Positions 6,889-15,036 of a DNA stretch of 64,000 nt are shown here, one piece after another (the stretch's first letter is position 1; each line of letters begins with the position of its first letter). The position numbers and the translations under genes are program-made. Source of the stretch: Rhizobium viscosum (GTDB lineage Bacteria > Pseudomonadota > Alphaproteobacteria > Rhizobiales > Rhizobiaceae); contig NZ_JADBEC010000002.1 of assembly GCF_014873945.1 (NCBI RefSeq), positions 2,332,090 to 2,396,089 of the forward strand, given 5' to 3'. The notes under the pieces were generated by a model. It was not told the origin of the DNA, did not search any database, and saw only the letters and a list, made by a program, of their open reading frames with translations.

Positions 6889-9800
6889 ATGACTCGCGAC
6901 GCGCCAATCGATAAGCAAGGGCGGTCTGCAAGCATCTCCACAGGCGATAGCCGCTCTTCTGAAAATCACGGCGAGCGGCGGGTCGTGACGGCGCTTTGCT
7001 ATGATCTGGTCGGCTCTACGAATCTCTTCAATCTGATGGATATCGAAGACTATCAGGATCTGTTGGCTGCCTTCCTGCAGGCGGCGCGCCAATCCATCAA
7101 TGCGCATTCCGGCGTCATCCGGATCGAAGCCGGGGATGGTGGAGTAGCGCTTTTCCCGATCGAGCTCGGACCGAGGGATGCCGCATCGGCGGCGATCCGC
7201 GCCGGGCTTGGAATCGTCGAAGCGTGCCAGCGCCTCGCCCGCGATCTCCGGCGCGACGATATGCAGGTGCGCGTGGGCGTCGCGACTTCGATTGCTCTGA
7301 TCCGAGAGGCACAGCTGCAGAATTGGATACATGAGCCGGTCACGGGTGCAGCACTCGCTCTTGCGACGCGGCTAGAGGCTGCTGCCCAGCCAAATACCGT
7401 CTTGGTCTCGGATGAGACCCGAAACCTCGCCGGCCGCTCGCACGCCTTCGTATCGGAAGGCACCCGCTTGTTGAAAGGCTTCTCGGAGCCTGAAAATGTC
7501 TGGAGAGCAATCGGCCACAAACGGGAGGTCGATAGGTTCCACGCTTTCGGAAGGCTGGACAGCACGTTCATTGGCCGCGTCGGGGAGCTTGAGCGGATCA
7601 GGAAGGCGTGGAAATCAGCCGTTGGCGGTAAGGGCAAGATCCTTGTCATCACCGGCGAGGCCGGTATCGGCAAGTCGAGGATGCTTCGACAGGTCAGGCG
7701 AATGATCCATACAGAGCCCGCAAGGTCGCTGCTCTTCCAATGCCTGCCGGGCGGGGCTCGCTCAACGCTTCACCCGCTTCTCAACAGTTTTCCCCAGCGC
7801 CAGTCCGACACCGCCGGTGGCGAGCGGCTGACGGCAGATATGGTTGCCGCCCAGTTTGCGCGTCAAGGCATTCACGATCCCGAAGTTATCGACATTTTTT
7901 CTCATCTGCTCGGTGCGGATGGGCGCAATGAAGCTTTCTCCGACAGTTCGCCCAAGGCGATACAGCAACGCGCACGACAGGCGCTGTCAAAAGCATTGAG
8001 CGTCATCTGCGCGCAAACGCCGCTGGTCATTGCGGTCGAGGACATTCACTGGATCGATCCGACCTCCGAGCATTTGCTGCGCGAAGCGGCCCGGATTGTA
8101 CCCACGCTTCCCATACTGCTGATCGTCACCTGCCGGCCGGGTTCCCATGCAGGCATGTTCGACGGGGACGAGTTGGAACATATTTCGCTCGGCCCGCTCG
8201 ATCACGATGAAACGCGGCTGGCGATTGCCGCGCGCTGGCCGAGGGATCGTCAGGACGCGCTACCGCAACTGCTCGACCTAACCGAACGCATATCCGGTGG
8301 CGTGCCGCTGTTCATCGAGGAGATATGCCAATGGGCGTCTGAGATAGCGTCCGAAGACGTGATGCGCGTGCCGCCAAATCCGTCCCGCAATCATGTCTCG
8401 GCTTTCGAAGGAATCCTGGATTCTCGGCTTGAACATCTGGGTTCGGCCAGAGACGTGGCGCGCGCCGGGGCAGTGGCAGGTGATCGTTTCACCATCTCGC
8501 TGCTTCGCGCATTGCTGCCGGACGCGAGCAGGAAATCTCTCCTGCATGCCGCCGAAACGCTTTGCGAGACCGGATTTTTGACCCGAGTGCGTGCTCATGG
8601 CGGTGTCGCATATGGTTTCCGCCATGCGCTCATCCAGGAGACGATCTATAACGGTCTGCTCAAAACGCAACGTCAGCTTCTCCATCGCCGCCTGTTTACG
8701 GCCGCAAACAGCAACCGTCCGATCGCGAACTGGTTGGATGCAGGCGCACTTGCCCAGCACGCAGAGTCCGCGGGCCTTCGGGAGCACGCGATTTCGTTGT
8801 TCATAACGGCCGGAAAGGAACACGCCAGCCGCTCGGCAATGGTGGAGGCGCGCCACCATTTTGAGCGCGCCCTGGCGCTGTGTGAGACCATGCCCGGAGG
8901 TGCCGCCGATGGCTTGTATCTCTCGGTACTAACTGAACTCGGACCGCTCCTGACGGCAACGGTGGGTCCCAATTCGGCACCGGCGCGGATTCTATACGAA
9001 AAAGGCGTCGAAGTTGCGCGCCGCCAAGCGAAAGAAGACCAGCCCAAGTGGTTTCCGGTCTATTGGGGCTGGTGGCTGACCGGACAGAACTTCATGGAGA
9101 TGCGCAGCCGTGCCCGTGAGGTTCAGGTCATGCTGTCAGGAATTGCCGATCGCGAGATCGAACTACAGGTCAATCATTCGATCTGGGCGATCGAGTTCAA
9201 TGTCGGACGGCAGGAGGATGCCCAAAATGCGATACGGGCGGGGCTTGCGCTTTATGACGATGAGGCGGCCAAGGCCAGCCGCAATGTGTTCGGCGGCCAT
9301 GACGCGAAGGTTTGTGGTCTCGGACAACTGGCGCTATCCCTCTGGCTGACGGGTCAGACCGAGGCTTCGAGCAAGGCGCTTGCCGACATGGTCGCCTTTG
9401 TGGACAGCATCGCCCATATGCCGAGCAAGGCGCACTCGCTGGACACCGAGGCAGTATCGGCATTCTATCGTAACGACCATGCTCGTCTGATCGAGATTTC
9501 CGGCAGGATGGGTGATTTTGCGAAAAAGCATGAACTGCAATCCCTGTCGGCACTCGCAATGCTCTTTCGGGGATGGGCGACAGCGCATGTCGAGAACCTG
9601 TCTCGCGGTCATGAGATGTTTCGCGCGGGCCTAGCGCTTCTGAAGGAGCTAGGAACCGTCGCCGATCTGCCGATCTATCTCTACATGCATGCGACCATGC
9701 TCGGTCATGCCCGTAAGTATGAAGCAGCCATCGAGGTCGCCACCGATGCTATTCGTGAAGCGAGGGCAACAGGCCATGGTTACTGGCTTGCCGAACTCCA

Positions 9801-9963
9801 CCGCCGTCGCGCACTACTGCTATCGAGCGCCAAGGCGGAGACGCCGGCTCTCCTCTCGGATCTGAAGACCGCGATTGCCATAGCGGAAGAACAGGGCGCG
9901 ACTGCCCTGTTGCACCGGGCGCAACGGTCCGTGAAGGAGCTTGGCTTTGCTGGCGAATTCTGA
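6889..9963 (+). CDS. class III cyclase-like / AAA-type ATPase / TPR regulatory protein
   Basis: The 1024-residue protein has three parts. Residues about 30-185 form a class III nucleotide cyclase domain with the two metal aspartates in CYDLVGST (D39) and AGDGGVALF (D83). Residues about 225-480 form a STAND/AAA-like ATPase with Walker A GEAGIGKS (256-263) and a Walker B-like segment LVIAVEDIHWID (379-390). The rest is helical and TPR-like. In the cyclase domain the position of the transition-state asparagine (V-N-x-A-A-R) reads ALALATR, so Asn appears replaced by Ala (about 157) while Arg 161 is kept; the domain may be a weak cyclase or a nucleotide sensor. It is the first gene of the YcaO-TfuA unit and its end overlaps the ycaO start, so it is probably co-expressed as the sensor or regulator (inference). 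Confidence 0.88.
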   Translation: MTRDAPIDKQGRSASISTGDSRSSENHGERRVVTALCYDLVGSTNLFNLMDIEDYQDLLAAFLQAARQSINAHSGVIRIEAGDGGVALFPIELGPRDAASAAIRAGLGIVEACQRLARDLRRDDMQVRVGVATSIALIREAQLQNWIHEPVTGAALALATRLEAAAQPNTVLVSDETRNLAGRSHAFVSEGTRLLKGFSEPENVWRAIGHKREVDRFHAFGRLDSTFIGRVGELERIRKAWKSAVGGKGKILVITGEAGIGKSRMLRQVRRMIHTEPARSLLFQCLPGGARSTLHPLLNSFPQRQSDTAGGERLTADMVAAQFARQGIHDPEVIDIFSHLLGADGRNEAFSDSSPKAIQQRARQALSKALSVICAQTPLVIAVEDIHWIDPTSEHLLREAARIVPTLPILLIVTCRPGSHAGMFDGDELEHISLGPLDHDETRLAIAARWPRDRQDALPQLLDLTERISGGVPLFIEEICQWASEIASEDVMRVPPNPSRNHVSAFEGILDSRLEHLGSARDVARAGAVAGDRFTISLLRALLPDASRKSLLHAAETLCETGFLTRVRAHGGVAYGFRHALIQETIYNGLLKTQRQLLHRRLFTAANSNRPIANWLDAGALAQHAESAGLREHAISLFITAGKEHASRSAMVEARHHFERALALCETMPGGAADGLYLSVLTELGPLLTATVGPNSAPARILYEKGVEVARRQAKEDQPKWFPVYWGWWLTGQNFMEMRSRAREVQVMLSGIADREIELQVNHSIWAIEFNVGRQEDAQNAIRAGLALYDDEAAKASRNVFGGHDAKVCGLGQLALSLWLTGQTEASSKALADMVAFVDSIAHMPSKAHSLDTEAVSAFYRNDHARLIEISGRMGDFAKKHELQSLSALAMLFRGWATAHVENLSRGHEMFRAGLALLKELGTVADLPIYLYMHATMLGHARKYEAAIEVATDAIREARATGHGYWLAELHRRRALLLSSAKAETPALLSDLKTAIAIAEEQGATALLHRAQRSVKELGFAGEF

Positions 9964-11167
9964 CGTTTGCCCGACAGGCGTGGGTGAAATGCTCTCGGCA
10001 TTTTATGCCGGGATCAAGGACGGAAGCGCCTCTCTTACATCTCCGGAATCGGACCCCGAAGATGCGGAGGCTTATTTCCGTTCCCTGTTGCCGCTCTGCC
10101 GTCGCGCCCGGATCACACGCATTGCCGATCTGACCGGCCTCGACCGGATCGGGCTTCCAATCATCCAGGCCATACGACCGGCGGCATTATCGGAAGTCAC
10201 CTCGCTCGGTCGTGGGATGTCCAAAGTGTCTGCTGCAATCGGAGCGATCATGGAATCGCTCGAGCGATTCTACGCCGAGGCAATCCCTGCTCCTCGTGTC
10301 TTTCTGTCGACCGCAGAAAGACTGGAGATTGGCGCCGGATTCTTCGATGGTTTCATCCCCGGTGCTTCTCGCGAAAATTGGCGTGAGCGCGAGATCGCCT
10401 GGATCATGGGCGTTGATGTTACGACCGGTGCTCTCACGCCCGCGCCGTTTGAACTTGTTCATACGGTCTACACCGATCCGCCACCACCGCACGATGGCGT
10501 GTTTCTGCGCACCACGACAGGCCTTGCATGCCACCGGACGGACCTTGCCGCCTTGCTGCACGGGTTGCTGGAATGCGTAGAACGGGATGCGATGGCGCGC
10601 GCTTTCGAAACCCACGGCCTTATGGACCGGATGAGGCTGCCGTCGTCAGGACTGAGCGCGGCAGTTCAAGATCTTCTGTCACGCCTCGCCGGGCATGGAA
10701 TATCGGCCGCCTTCTGGTATGCGCCGTCGCCGGCACGGATCCCGGTCGCCTGGTGCCAGACGATTGAAGCTGGCGAAGGCGAACCCACGCTCACTCTGCC
10801 GACGGAAGGTTATTGTGCCGGTCTTGATATTCATCAGGCGGCGTTCGGCGCCTTGCTTGAGGCACTGGCGGCCCGCGCCGGCGCGATATCCGGTGCGCGT
10901 GACGATCAGACGCGGAGACATTATTCGCGGCCGAGGAAGGCAATGCTTCTCGACGCACGCGATCTCATACTTGGCAAGAACGCTTCAACGACTGATTTTC
11001 CGAGTGTATTGCCGCCGGTTACCGACTTTGCCGATCTCCTGGGGCGCATCATCGTCGCTGGACTGGGGCCGGTTCTCGCTGTTCCAATCGCTTCGCAGAA
11101 CGATCCAAACGTTCATTGCGTACGCACTATCCTTGCAGGCATGCGACCTTTTGCAGTCGAGCGGTGA
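9947..11167 (+). CDS. YcaO-domain protein (ATP-dependent peptide-backbone modification), TfuA-associated
   Basis: The roughly 406-residue protein has a YcaO core: RITRIADLTGLDRIGLPIIQ near the N-terminus, then the ATP/Mg motifs ESLER (about residues 103-107) and ECVERD (about 209-214). YcaO enzymes phosphorylate a backbone amide and let a nucleophile attack; with TfuA the known outcome is thioamide formation. The C-terminus (MRPFAVER) lacks the PxPxP tail of azoline-forming cyclodehydratases, which agrees with a thioamide-type enzyme. There is no fused leader-binding E1-like domain. In the third ATP motif the expected glutamine seems changed (LLEALAARA). I chose the TTG at 9947, seven bases after GGAG and overlapping the upstream gene by 17 bases; TTG 9941 or ATG 9989 are alternatives. 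Confidence 0.88.
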   Translation: MLANSDVCPTGVGEMLSAFYAGIKDGSASLTSPESDPEDAEAYFRSLLPLCRRARITRIADLTGLDRIGLPIIQAIRPAALSEVTSLGRGMSKVSAAIGAIMESLERFYAEAIPAPRVFLSTAERLEIGAGFFDGFIPGASRENWREREIAWIMGVDVTTGALTPAPFELVHTVYTDPPPPHDGVFLRTTTGLACHRTDLAALLHGLLECVERDAMARAFETHGLMDRMRLPSSGLSAAVQDLLSRLAGHGISAAFWYAPSPARIPVAWCQTIEAGEGEPTLTLPTEGYCAGLDIHQAAFGALLEALAARAGAISGARDDQTRRHYSRPRKAMLLDARDLILGKNASTTDFPSVLPPVTDFADLLGRIIVAGLGPVLAVPIASQNDPNVHCVRTILAGMRPFAVER

Positions 11168-11176
11168 GGATCCGGG

Positions 11177-11920
11177 ATGGATCAGAAAGCGGACGGCCCG
11201 ATACTTGTCTTTCTTGGCCCGACCTTGCGCTTGCCGGAGGCGCAACGCATTCTTGACGCCATATACCTGCAGCCCGTTTCGCAGGGGGACATCATCCTTG
11301 CTGCGCACGCATTTCGCCCGAAAGCGATGGTCTTGATCGACGGTTCTTTCGAAGACAGACCCGCCGTGCGCCACAAGGAAATTCTCTGGGCGCTGTCGCA
11401 GGGCATTGTGGTGATCGGTGCGGCAAGCATGGGCGCGCTCCGGGCCGCAGAATTACACCCGTTCGGAATGATTGGTGTCGGCCTCATCTATCGTTGGTAC
11501 AGACGGTGGCCACTGACGGCGGAAGATGCGGTCGCGGTCCAATGTGGACCTTCCGAACTCGGCTTCACGCCTCTAACGGAGGCATTGGTCGATCTTCAGC
11601 GCAGTTTTAAGGCGCTCTTTCGTCGCGGCCTGATCTCGAAGGCCGAGATGGATTCCGGGATCGCGGCGGCCCAGCGGCTTAATTTTCGGCAACGCTCCCT
11701 CCGAAAGGTGCTGATTGCAGCGCAATGGCTGCCGGAGAAGGCGCCCTTGCTTCGCAGCCACCTGATTATGCAGAAGAAAACCGATGCCAGATTGGCACTG
11801 CAGCTGGCCCCTGCGCTGTCGAAGTTAAAATTGGAAAAGTTGCCCTATACGATAACCAATACTTTCCTTCGTGATCTGGAAGCCGGATCTATTGACATCA
11901 ATTTAATTAGAAATTACTAA
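11177..11920 (+). CDS. TfuA-like protein, YcaO partner
   Basis: The 247-residue protein matches the TfuA core: VFLGPTLRLPEA at about residues 11-22, LIDGSFEDRPAVRHKEILWA (about 53-72) and GAASMGALRAAELHPFGM (about 81-98). TfuA takes its name from the trifolitoxin cluster of Rhizobium leguminosarum. In methanogens YcaO and TfuA together make a thioglycine in methyl-CoM reductase, where TfuA is thought to help deliver sulfur. It lies nine bases after ycaO and has its own GAGG site, so the two are co-translated. The last codons are unusually AT-rich and seem to contain a promoter for the next gene. Confidence 0.9.
   Translation: MDQKADGPILVFLGPTLRLPEAQRILDAIYLQPVSQGDIILAAHAFRPKAMVLIDGSFEDRPAVRHKEILWALSQGIVVIGAASMGALRAAELHPFGMIGVGLIYRWYRRWPLTAEDAVAVQCGPSELGFTPLTEALVDLQRSFKALFRRGLISKAEMDSGIAAAQRLNFRQRSLRKVLIAAQWLPEKAPLLRSHLIMQKKTDARLALQLAPALSKLKLEKLPYTITNTFLRDLEAGSIDINLIRNY
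11892..11920 (+). promoter_or_regulatory. candidate internal promoter at the 3' end of tfuA
   Basis: TTGACA (11892-11897), a 17-base spacer and TACTAA (11915-11920) lie in an AT-rich island about 45 bases before the metallopeptidase start. The -35 box is perfect and the spacing ideal. This would let the peptidase and cysteine-rich genes be expressed apart from ycaO-tfuA. Confidence 0.45.
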
Positions 11921-11964
11921 TTTAATAAATTGCCATATAACTCATCTCATCGAGTAGTTGAGCT

Positions 11965-13149
11965 ATGGAATTGTATCCTGACATATCACTTGAAAAGTCC
12001 GAGCCGGCTCTTGGGACGCGATGCTGGATATTTCCCCAGCCGCCTTTTATCCTTGGTTATGAGCAGCCGGATCGTGTCTGGCTGTCGATATTGCCTGACG
12101 AGATTGGTGATGGTCCGAGCGACATATCGATGTATGTCGCTGATCCGCTGTTCGACAAGGAACCCTATGGTTTCAGCGGTCTGCCCCCTTATCGCGGCCC
12201 TCAGCGACGGTCGGTCCCGTCAGGCCCGGACCGCCATTTCGATAGCATGGACCCAAGATCGCGCGATTATCTCGGTGTCCATGCCTATGCATGCATTCAC
12301 TTCGTTCTGGATGTCTGGCGCAATTATCTTGGCCGGCCGATGCATTGGTTCTTCTCCGATTTCTATCCGCGGCTCGAAATCGTTCCCTTTGTTCGGTGGA
12401 ACAACGCACATGCAGGCTTCGGCTTCATCGAACTCGGCTGTTCGGAAGCTGCGGGCGAACAGTCGCCTTACGCGCTGAATTTCGACACGATTGCTCATGA
12501 GATCGGCCATCTCGTCACGCTCTCGCAGACGGGACTCCCCGGCAATCTTTCCCGTGACGCGGATTTCTTTCCATTCTCCGAGGCCATCTCGGATAGTATA
12601 TCATTGATTTCGTTTCTGCATTTCGATTCCGCCATTGACCGGCTGCTGCGCAGGACGAAAGGAAATCTGCTGCTTTACAACGAACTCAATCGCTTTGCGG
12701 AGACGAGCCCGGAGACACAAATCCGTCTTGCGACCAACTTTCGGCGCATGTCTGAAGTCACGAGCGAGGCTCATGATCGCTCACTGCCTCTTCTCGGTGC
12801 GATCTTCGATACGATCGTCGAACTCTATCACCGGGAACTGGTCGCCAGCGGCTGCGCCGATCACCGTCTGCTGTCAGTCAATCTTCGCGACCTGACGCAG
12901 GATGAGTTTGACCGGTTTCGGCAAACGACGGCGGAAGCTTTTCGCGACAGACCGCTCTTCTTCAAGCTCGCCTTGATCAAGGCGAGGGATTCAGTGGGAG
13001 CGGCAATCGGTGCTGCGCTTCACAGGCTGGATCCGGACACGATGCATCTTGGGGATGCCGCGCTGGCGATCGCCTCAGCCGCGGATCTACAGGCTGCCGC
13101 GCAACTGGAGGAGAATTTTGTATGGCGTGAAATCATCGGCTCGAGGTGA
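11965..13149 (+). CDS. gluzincin-type metallopeptidase (HEIGH), cytoplasmic, in the YcaO-TfuA unit
   Basis: The 394-residue protein carries the zinc motif HEIGH (residues 178-182) and, 24 residues on, FSEAISDSIS with glutamate 206, the arrangement of the third zinc ligand in thermolysin-like M4 peptidases (which have EAISD). No signal peptide or propeptide is visible, unlike secreted thermolysins, so it probably works in the cytoplasm. It follows tfuA and ends 19 bases before a cysteine-rich protein gene; a role in cleaving or maturing the modified substrate is likely from context but not shown. The ribosome site before 11965 is weak (TTGAGCT). Confidence 0.8.
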   Translation: MELYPDISLEKSEPALGTRCWIFPQPPFILGYEQPDRVWLSILPDEIGDGPSDISMYVADPLFDKEPYGFSGLPPYRGPQRRSVPSGPDRHFDSMDPRSRDYLGVHAYACIHFVLDVWRNYLGRPMHWFFSDFYPRLEIVPFVRWNNAHAGFGFIELGCSEAAGEQSPYALNFDTIAHEIGHLVTLSQTGLPGNLSRDADFFPFSEAISDSISLISFLHFDSAIDRLLRRTKGNLLLYNELNRFAETSPETQIRLATNFRRMSEVTSEAHDRSLPLLGAIFDTIVELYHRELVASGCADHRLLSVNLRDLTQDEFDRFRQTTAEAFRDRPLFFKLALIKARDSVGAAIGAALHRLDPDTMHLGDAALAIASAADLQAAAQLEENFVWREIIGSR

Positions 13150-13168
13150 GCCGGAACAGGAGGGGAAA

Positions 13169-13711
13169 ATGAGCTGCTGCTCCGAAAATCCGTTCATTGG
13201 AACAGACGATCTGCCATTCAATCCAAGTGAGGTTCGTCTCTATGGACGAAACGAATATTGTCTACCCGGGGATGCCCCGAAGCGGCCTGAAGCGGCCCAG
13301 GCAAAACCGATCCGGGATGGCGACGTTGAAGCAGGCAAGGATAAAATCAAGCTTAAAGTCGGCAACTGCTTCATTCTGATCGATCCCGGCAAGGTCGAGA
13401 TAGAGAGCATCGGTGTGATCTATGGCTATGCCTATGAGGGCCATTGCTACAAGCTCCCGAAGCCGCGGATCATGTATCTCCCGGTCAAGGCCACGGAAAT
13501 ACCGGGGGATGACTGCGGATGCGATTGCGGCTACTCGAACGCACTTGGCTATTCCGTCTGGTCGTTGGACAAGCTCGAACGCGTGATCGCGCTCGATGTC
13601 CGTTCTGACGACATCAAGACGCTGATCCTTGATGAAAACCTGCCCGGCAACCGCTCGCCGCTCGCCTACGCACAGACGCAATCGCTGGCGCCGCAGCGGC
13701 TTCGCGATTGA
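13169..13711 (+). CDS. cysteine-rich 180-residue protein, candidate substrate of the YcaO-TfuA unit
   Basis: I do not recognise this family. The protein starts with MSCCSENPF and has eight cysteines at about residues 3, 4, 31, 67, 93, 116, 118 and 120, the last three in CGCDCG. A middle part of alternating hydrophobic residues (KLKVGNCFILIDPGKVEIES) suggests a small beta-rich domain. No signal peptide or membrane helix is seen. The ATG at 13169 follows a near-perfect AGGAGGGG site, which marks it as the true start even though the frame is open upstream. It is the last gene of the unit and lies right after the metallopeptidase. A metal-binding protein or a post-translationally modified substrate are both possible. 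Confidence 0.8.
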   Translation: MSCCSENPFIGTDDLPFNPSEVRLYGRNEYCLPGDAPKRPEAAQAKPIRDGDVEAGKDKIKLKVGNCFILIDPGKVEIESIGVIYGYAYEGHCYKLPKPRIMYLPVKATEIPGDDCGCDCGYSNALGYSVWSLDKLERVIALDVRSDDIKTLILDENLPGNRSPLAYAQTQSLAPQRLRD

Positions 13712-13922
13712 GACCAGGCAAGCGTCTGGATTAAGACCGGCTGCTTTCCTTTCGAAGCCTGGGTGGGAGATAGGACATCACCCGCTCGTCTCGTTCCGAC
13801 GCCGCGCGGCAGTCCGTCTTCAAGGGAGGGGCTCTGCGCTCTGTGCGGACGCGTCGGCGTCGATAGTGCCTGCCGGCAAAGTTACTGGACATCGCTGCAT
13901 CAGAAGTTTAGTAGGTGCCACG

Positions 13923-13961
13923 CTAACCGGTCGCAGCCCACCCGGTTCAACAAAACAAGGG
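13923..13961 (+). promoter_or_regulatory. preQ1-I riboswitch controlling queC
   Basis: The stem AACCGG (13925-13930) pairs with CCGGTT (13942-13947). The loop starts TCGCAG, and an A-rich tail (AACAAAACAAGG, 13949-13960) follows, matching the Thermoanaerobacter-type preQ1-I aptamer in loop, tail and spacing. GGG of the tail can pair with CCC of the loop (13937-13939) to form the H-type pseudoknot. Because this AAGGG is also the queC ribosome site, preQ1 binding should block translation of queC, a feedback loop on queuosine-precursor synthesis. Confidence 0.92.
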
Positions 13962-13969
13962 ATCCTAAA

Positions 13970-14680
13970 ATGAAAGTACTTGTCGTCTGCTCAGGCGGAC
14001 TTGATTCCGTTTCGCTTGCATACAAGATTGCGGCGAACCACCAACTGATCGGCCTGATCTCCTTCAACTACGGTCAACGGCATGTCAAAGAGCTGGAATT
14101 CGCGGCTCTCTGCGCGCGAAGGCTCGACGTGCCACACGACATCATAGACATATCGAACGTGGGCAAGCATCTGACCGGCTCCGCCCTCACGGACGATGTC
14201 AAGGTTCCTGACGGGCACTACGCCGAAGAGACGATGAAGGCAACGGTCGTGCCGAACCGTAACGCCATCATGCTGTCGATCGCGTTCGGCCTTGCCGCTG
14301 CTCGTCACGCAGATGCCGTGGCGATTGCAGTCCATGGCGGAGATCACTTCATCTACCCGGACTGTCGGCCGGGCTTCATTTCGTCGTTTGAGGTCATGCA
14401 ACAGCATGCCCTTGAGGGATATGCCGATGTCAGCCTGCTCGCTCCCTATGTGAACGCCACGAAGGCCGACATTGTCACCGATGGCGCGAAGCATCGGACG
14501 CCTTTTGAAGAGACCTGGTCTTGCTACAAAGGCGGCCGTTTCCACTGCGGGAGATGCGGTACATGCGTCGAGCGTCGTGAAGCTTTCCATCTCGCCGGTG
14601 TCGAGGATCCGACCGTCTATGACGATCCGGATTTCTGGATTGCTGCGACCGGTGCATTCAGAGCAGAGGAGGCAAAGTAA
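13970..14680 (+). CDS. queC: 7-cyano-7-deazaguanine synthase QueC
   Basis: The 236-residue enzyme converts 7-carboxy-7-deazaguanine to preQ0 with ATP and ammonia. The PP-loop SGGLDS is at residues 8-13 and the zinc site CYKGGRFHCGRCGTC lies near the C-terminus. The ATG at 13970 follows the AAGGG held inside the preQ1 riboswitch; the frame is open another 69 codons upstream but that stretch contains the riboswitch and is not coding. It overlaps queD by one base, and queE follows, giving a compact queuosine operon; queF and folE are not in the window. Confidence 0.97.
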   Translation: MKVLVVCSGGLDSVSLAYKIAANHQLIGLISFNYGQRHVKELEFAALCARRLDVPHDIIDISNVGKHLTGSALTDDVKVPDGHYAEETMKATVVPNRNAIMLSIAFGLAAARHADAVAIAVHGGDHFIYPDCRPGFISSFEVMQQHALEGYADVSLLAPYVNATKADIVTDGAKHRTPFEETWSCYKGGRFHCGRCGTCVERREAFHLAGVEDPTVYDDPDFWIAATGAFRAEEAK

Positions 14681-15036
14681 TGTACCGGATTACCAAGGAA
14701 TTCCATTTCTCCGCCTCGCATCAGTTGTCCCACCTTCCTGACGGCCATCAGTGCGCGCGTCTCCATGGCCACAATTACATAGTCGAGGTCGAGCTTGCCG
14801 CCTCTGAGTTGAACGAGGATGGCTTTGTCCGTGATTATCACGAGCTTTCGCCACTCAAGCGCTACATCGACGAGAGCTTCGATCACCGGCACCTCAATGA
14901 TGTACTCGGCCACGACCGGGTGACATCCGAATGGCTCGCCAGGCATTTTTACGATTGGTGCAAGCAACGCCTGCCCGAGACGTCTGCTGTCAGGGTGAGC
15001 GAGACGCCAAAGACATGGGCGGAATATCGTCCATGA
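14680..15036 (+). CDS. queD: 6-carboxy-5,6,7,8-tetrahydropterin synthase QueD
   Basis: The 118-residue enzyme of the 6-pyruvoyl-tetrahydropterin-synthase fold makes 6-carboxytetrahydropterin from dihydroneopterin triphosphate, step two of queuosine synthesis. FSASHQL and CARLHGHNY supply the zinc histidines and catalytic cysteine. The length is usual for bacterial QueD. Its ATG overlaps the queC stop (TAATG) and its stop overlaps the queE start (ATGA), so all three genes are translationally coupled and should all respond to the riboswitch. Confidence 0.96.
   Translation: MYRITKEFHFSASHQLSHLPDGHQCARLHGHNYIVEVELAASELNEDGFVRDYHELSPLKRYIDESFDHRHLNDVLGHDRVTSEWLARHFYDWCKQRLPETSAVRVSETPKTWAEYRP

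Noticed and set aside
13763..13969. 69-codon upstream extension of queC
   Set aside because: The extension contains the preQ1-I riboswitch and lacks a good start; the true start is set by the AAGGG within the riboswitch. A CALCGRVG stretch there looked like a zinc finger but has no partner motif.
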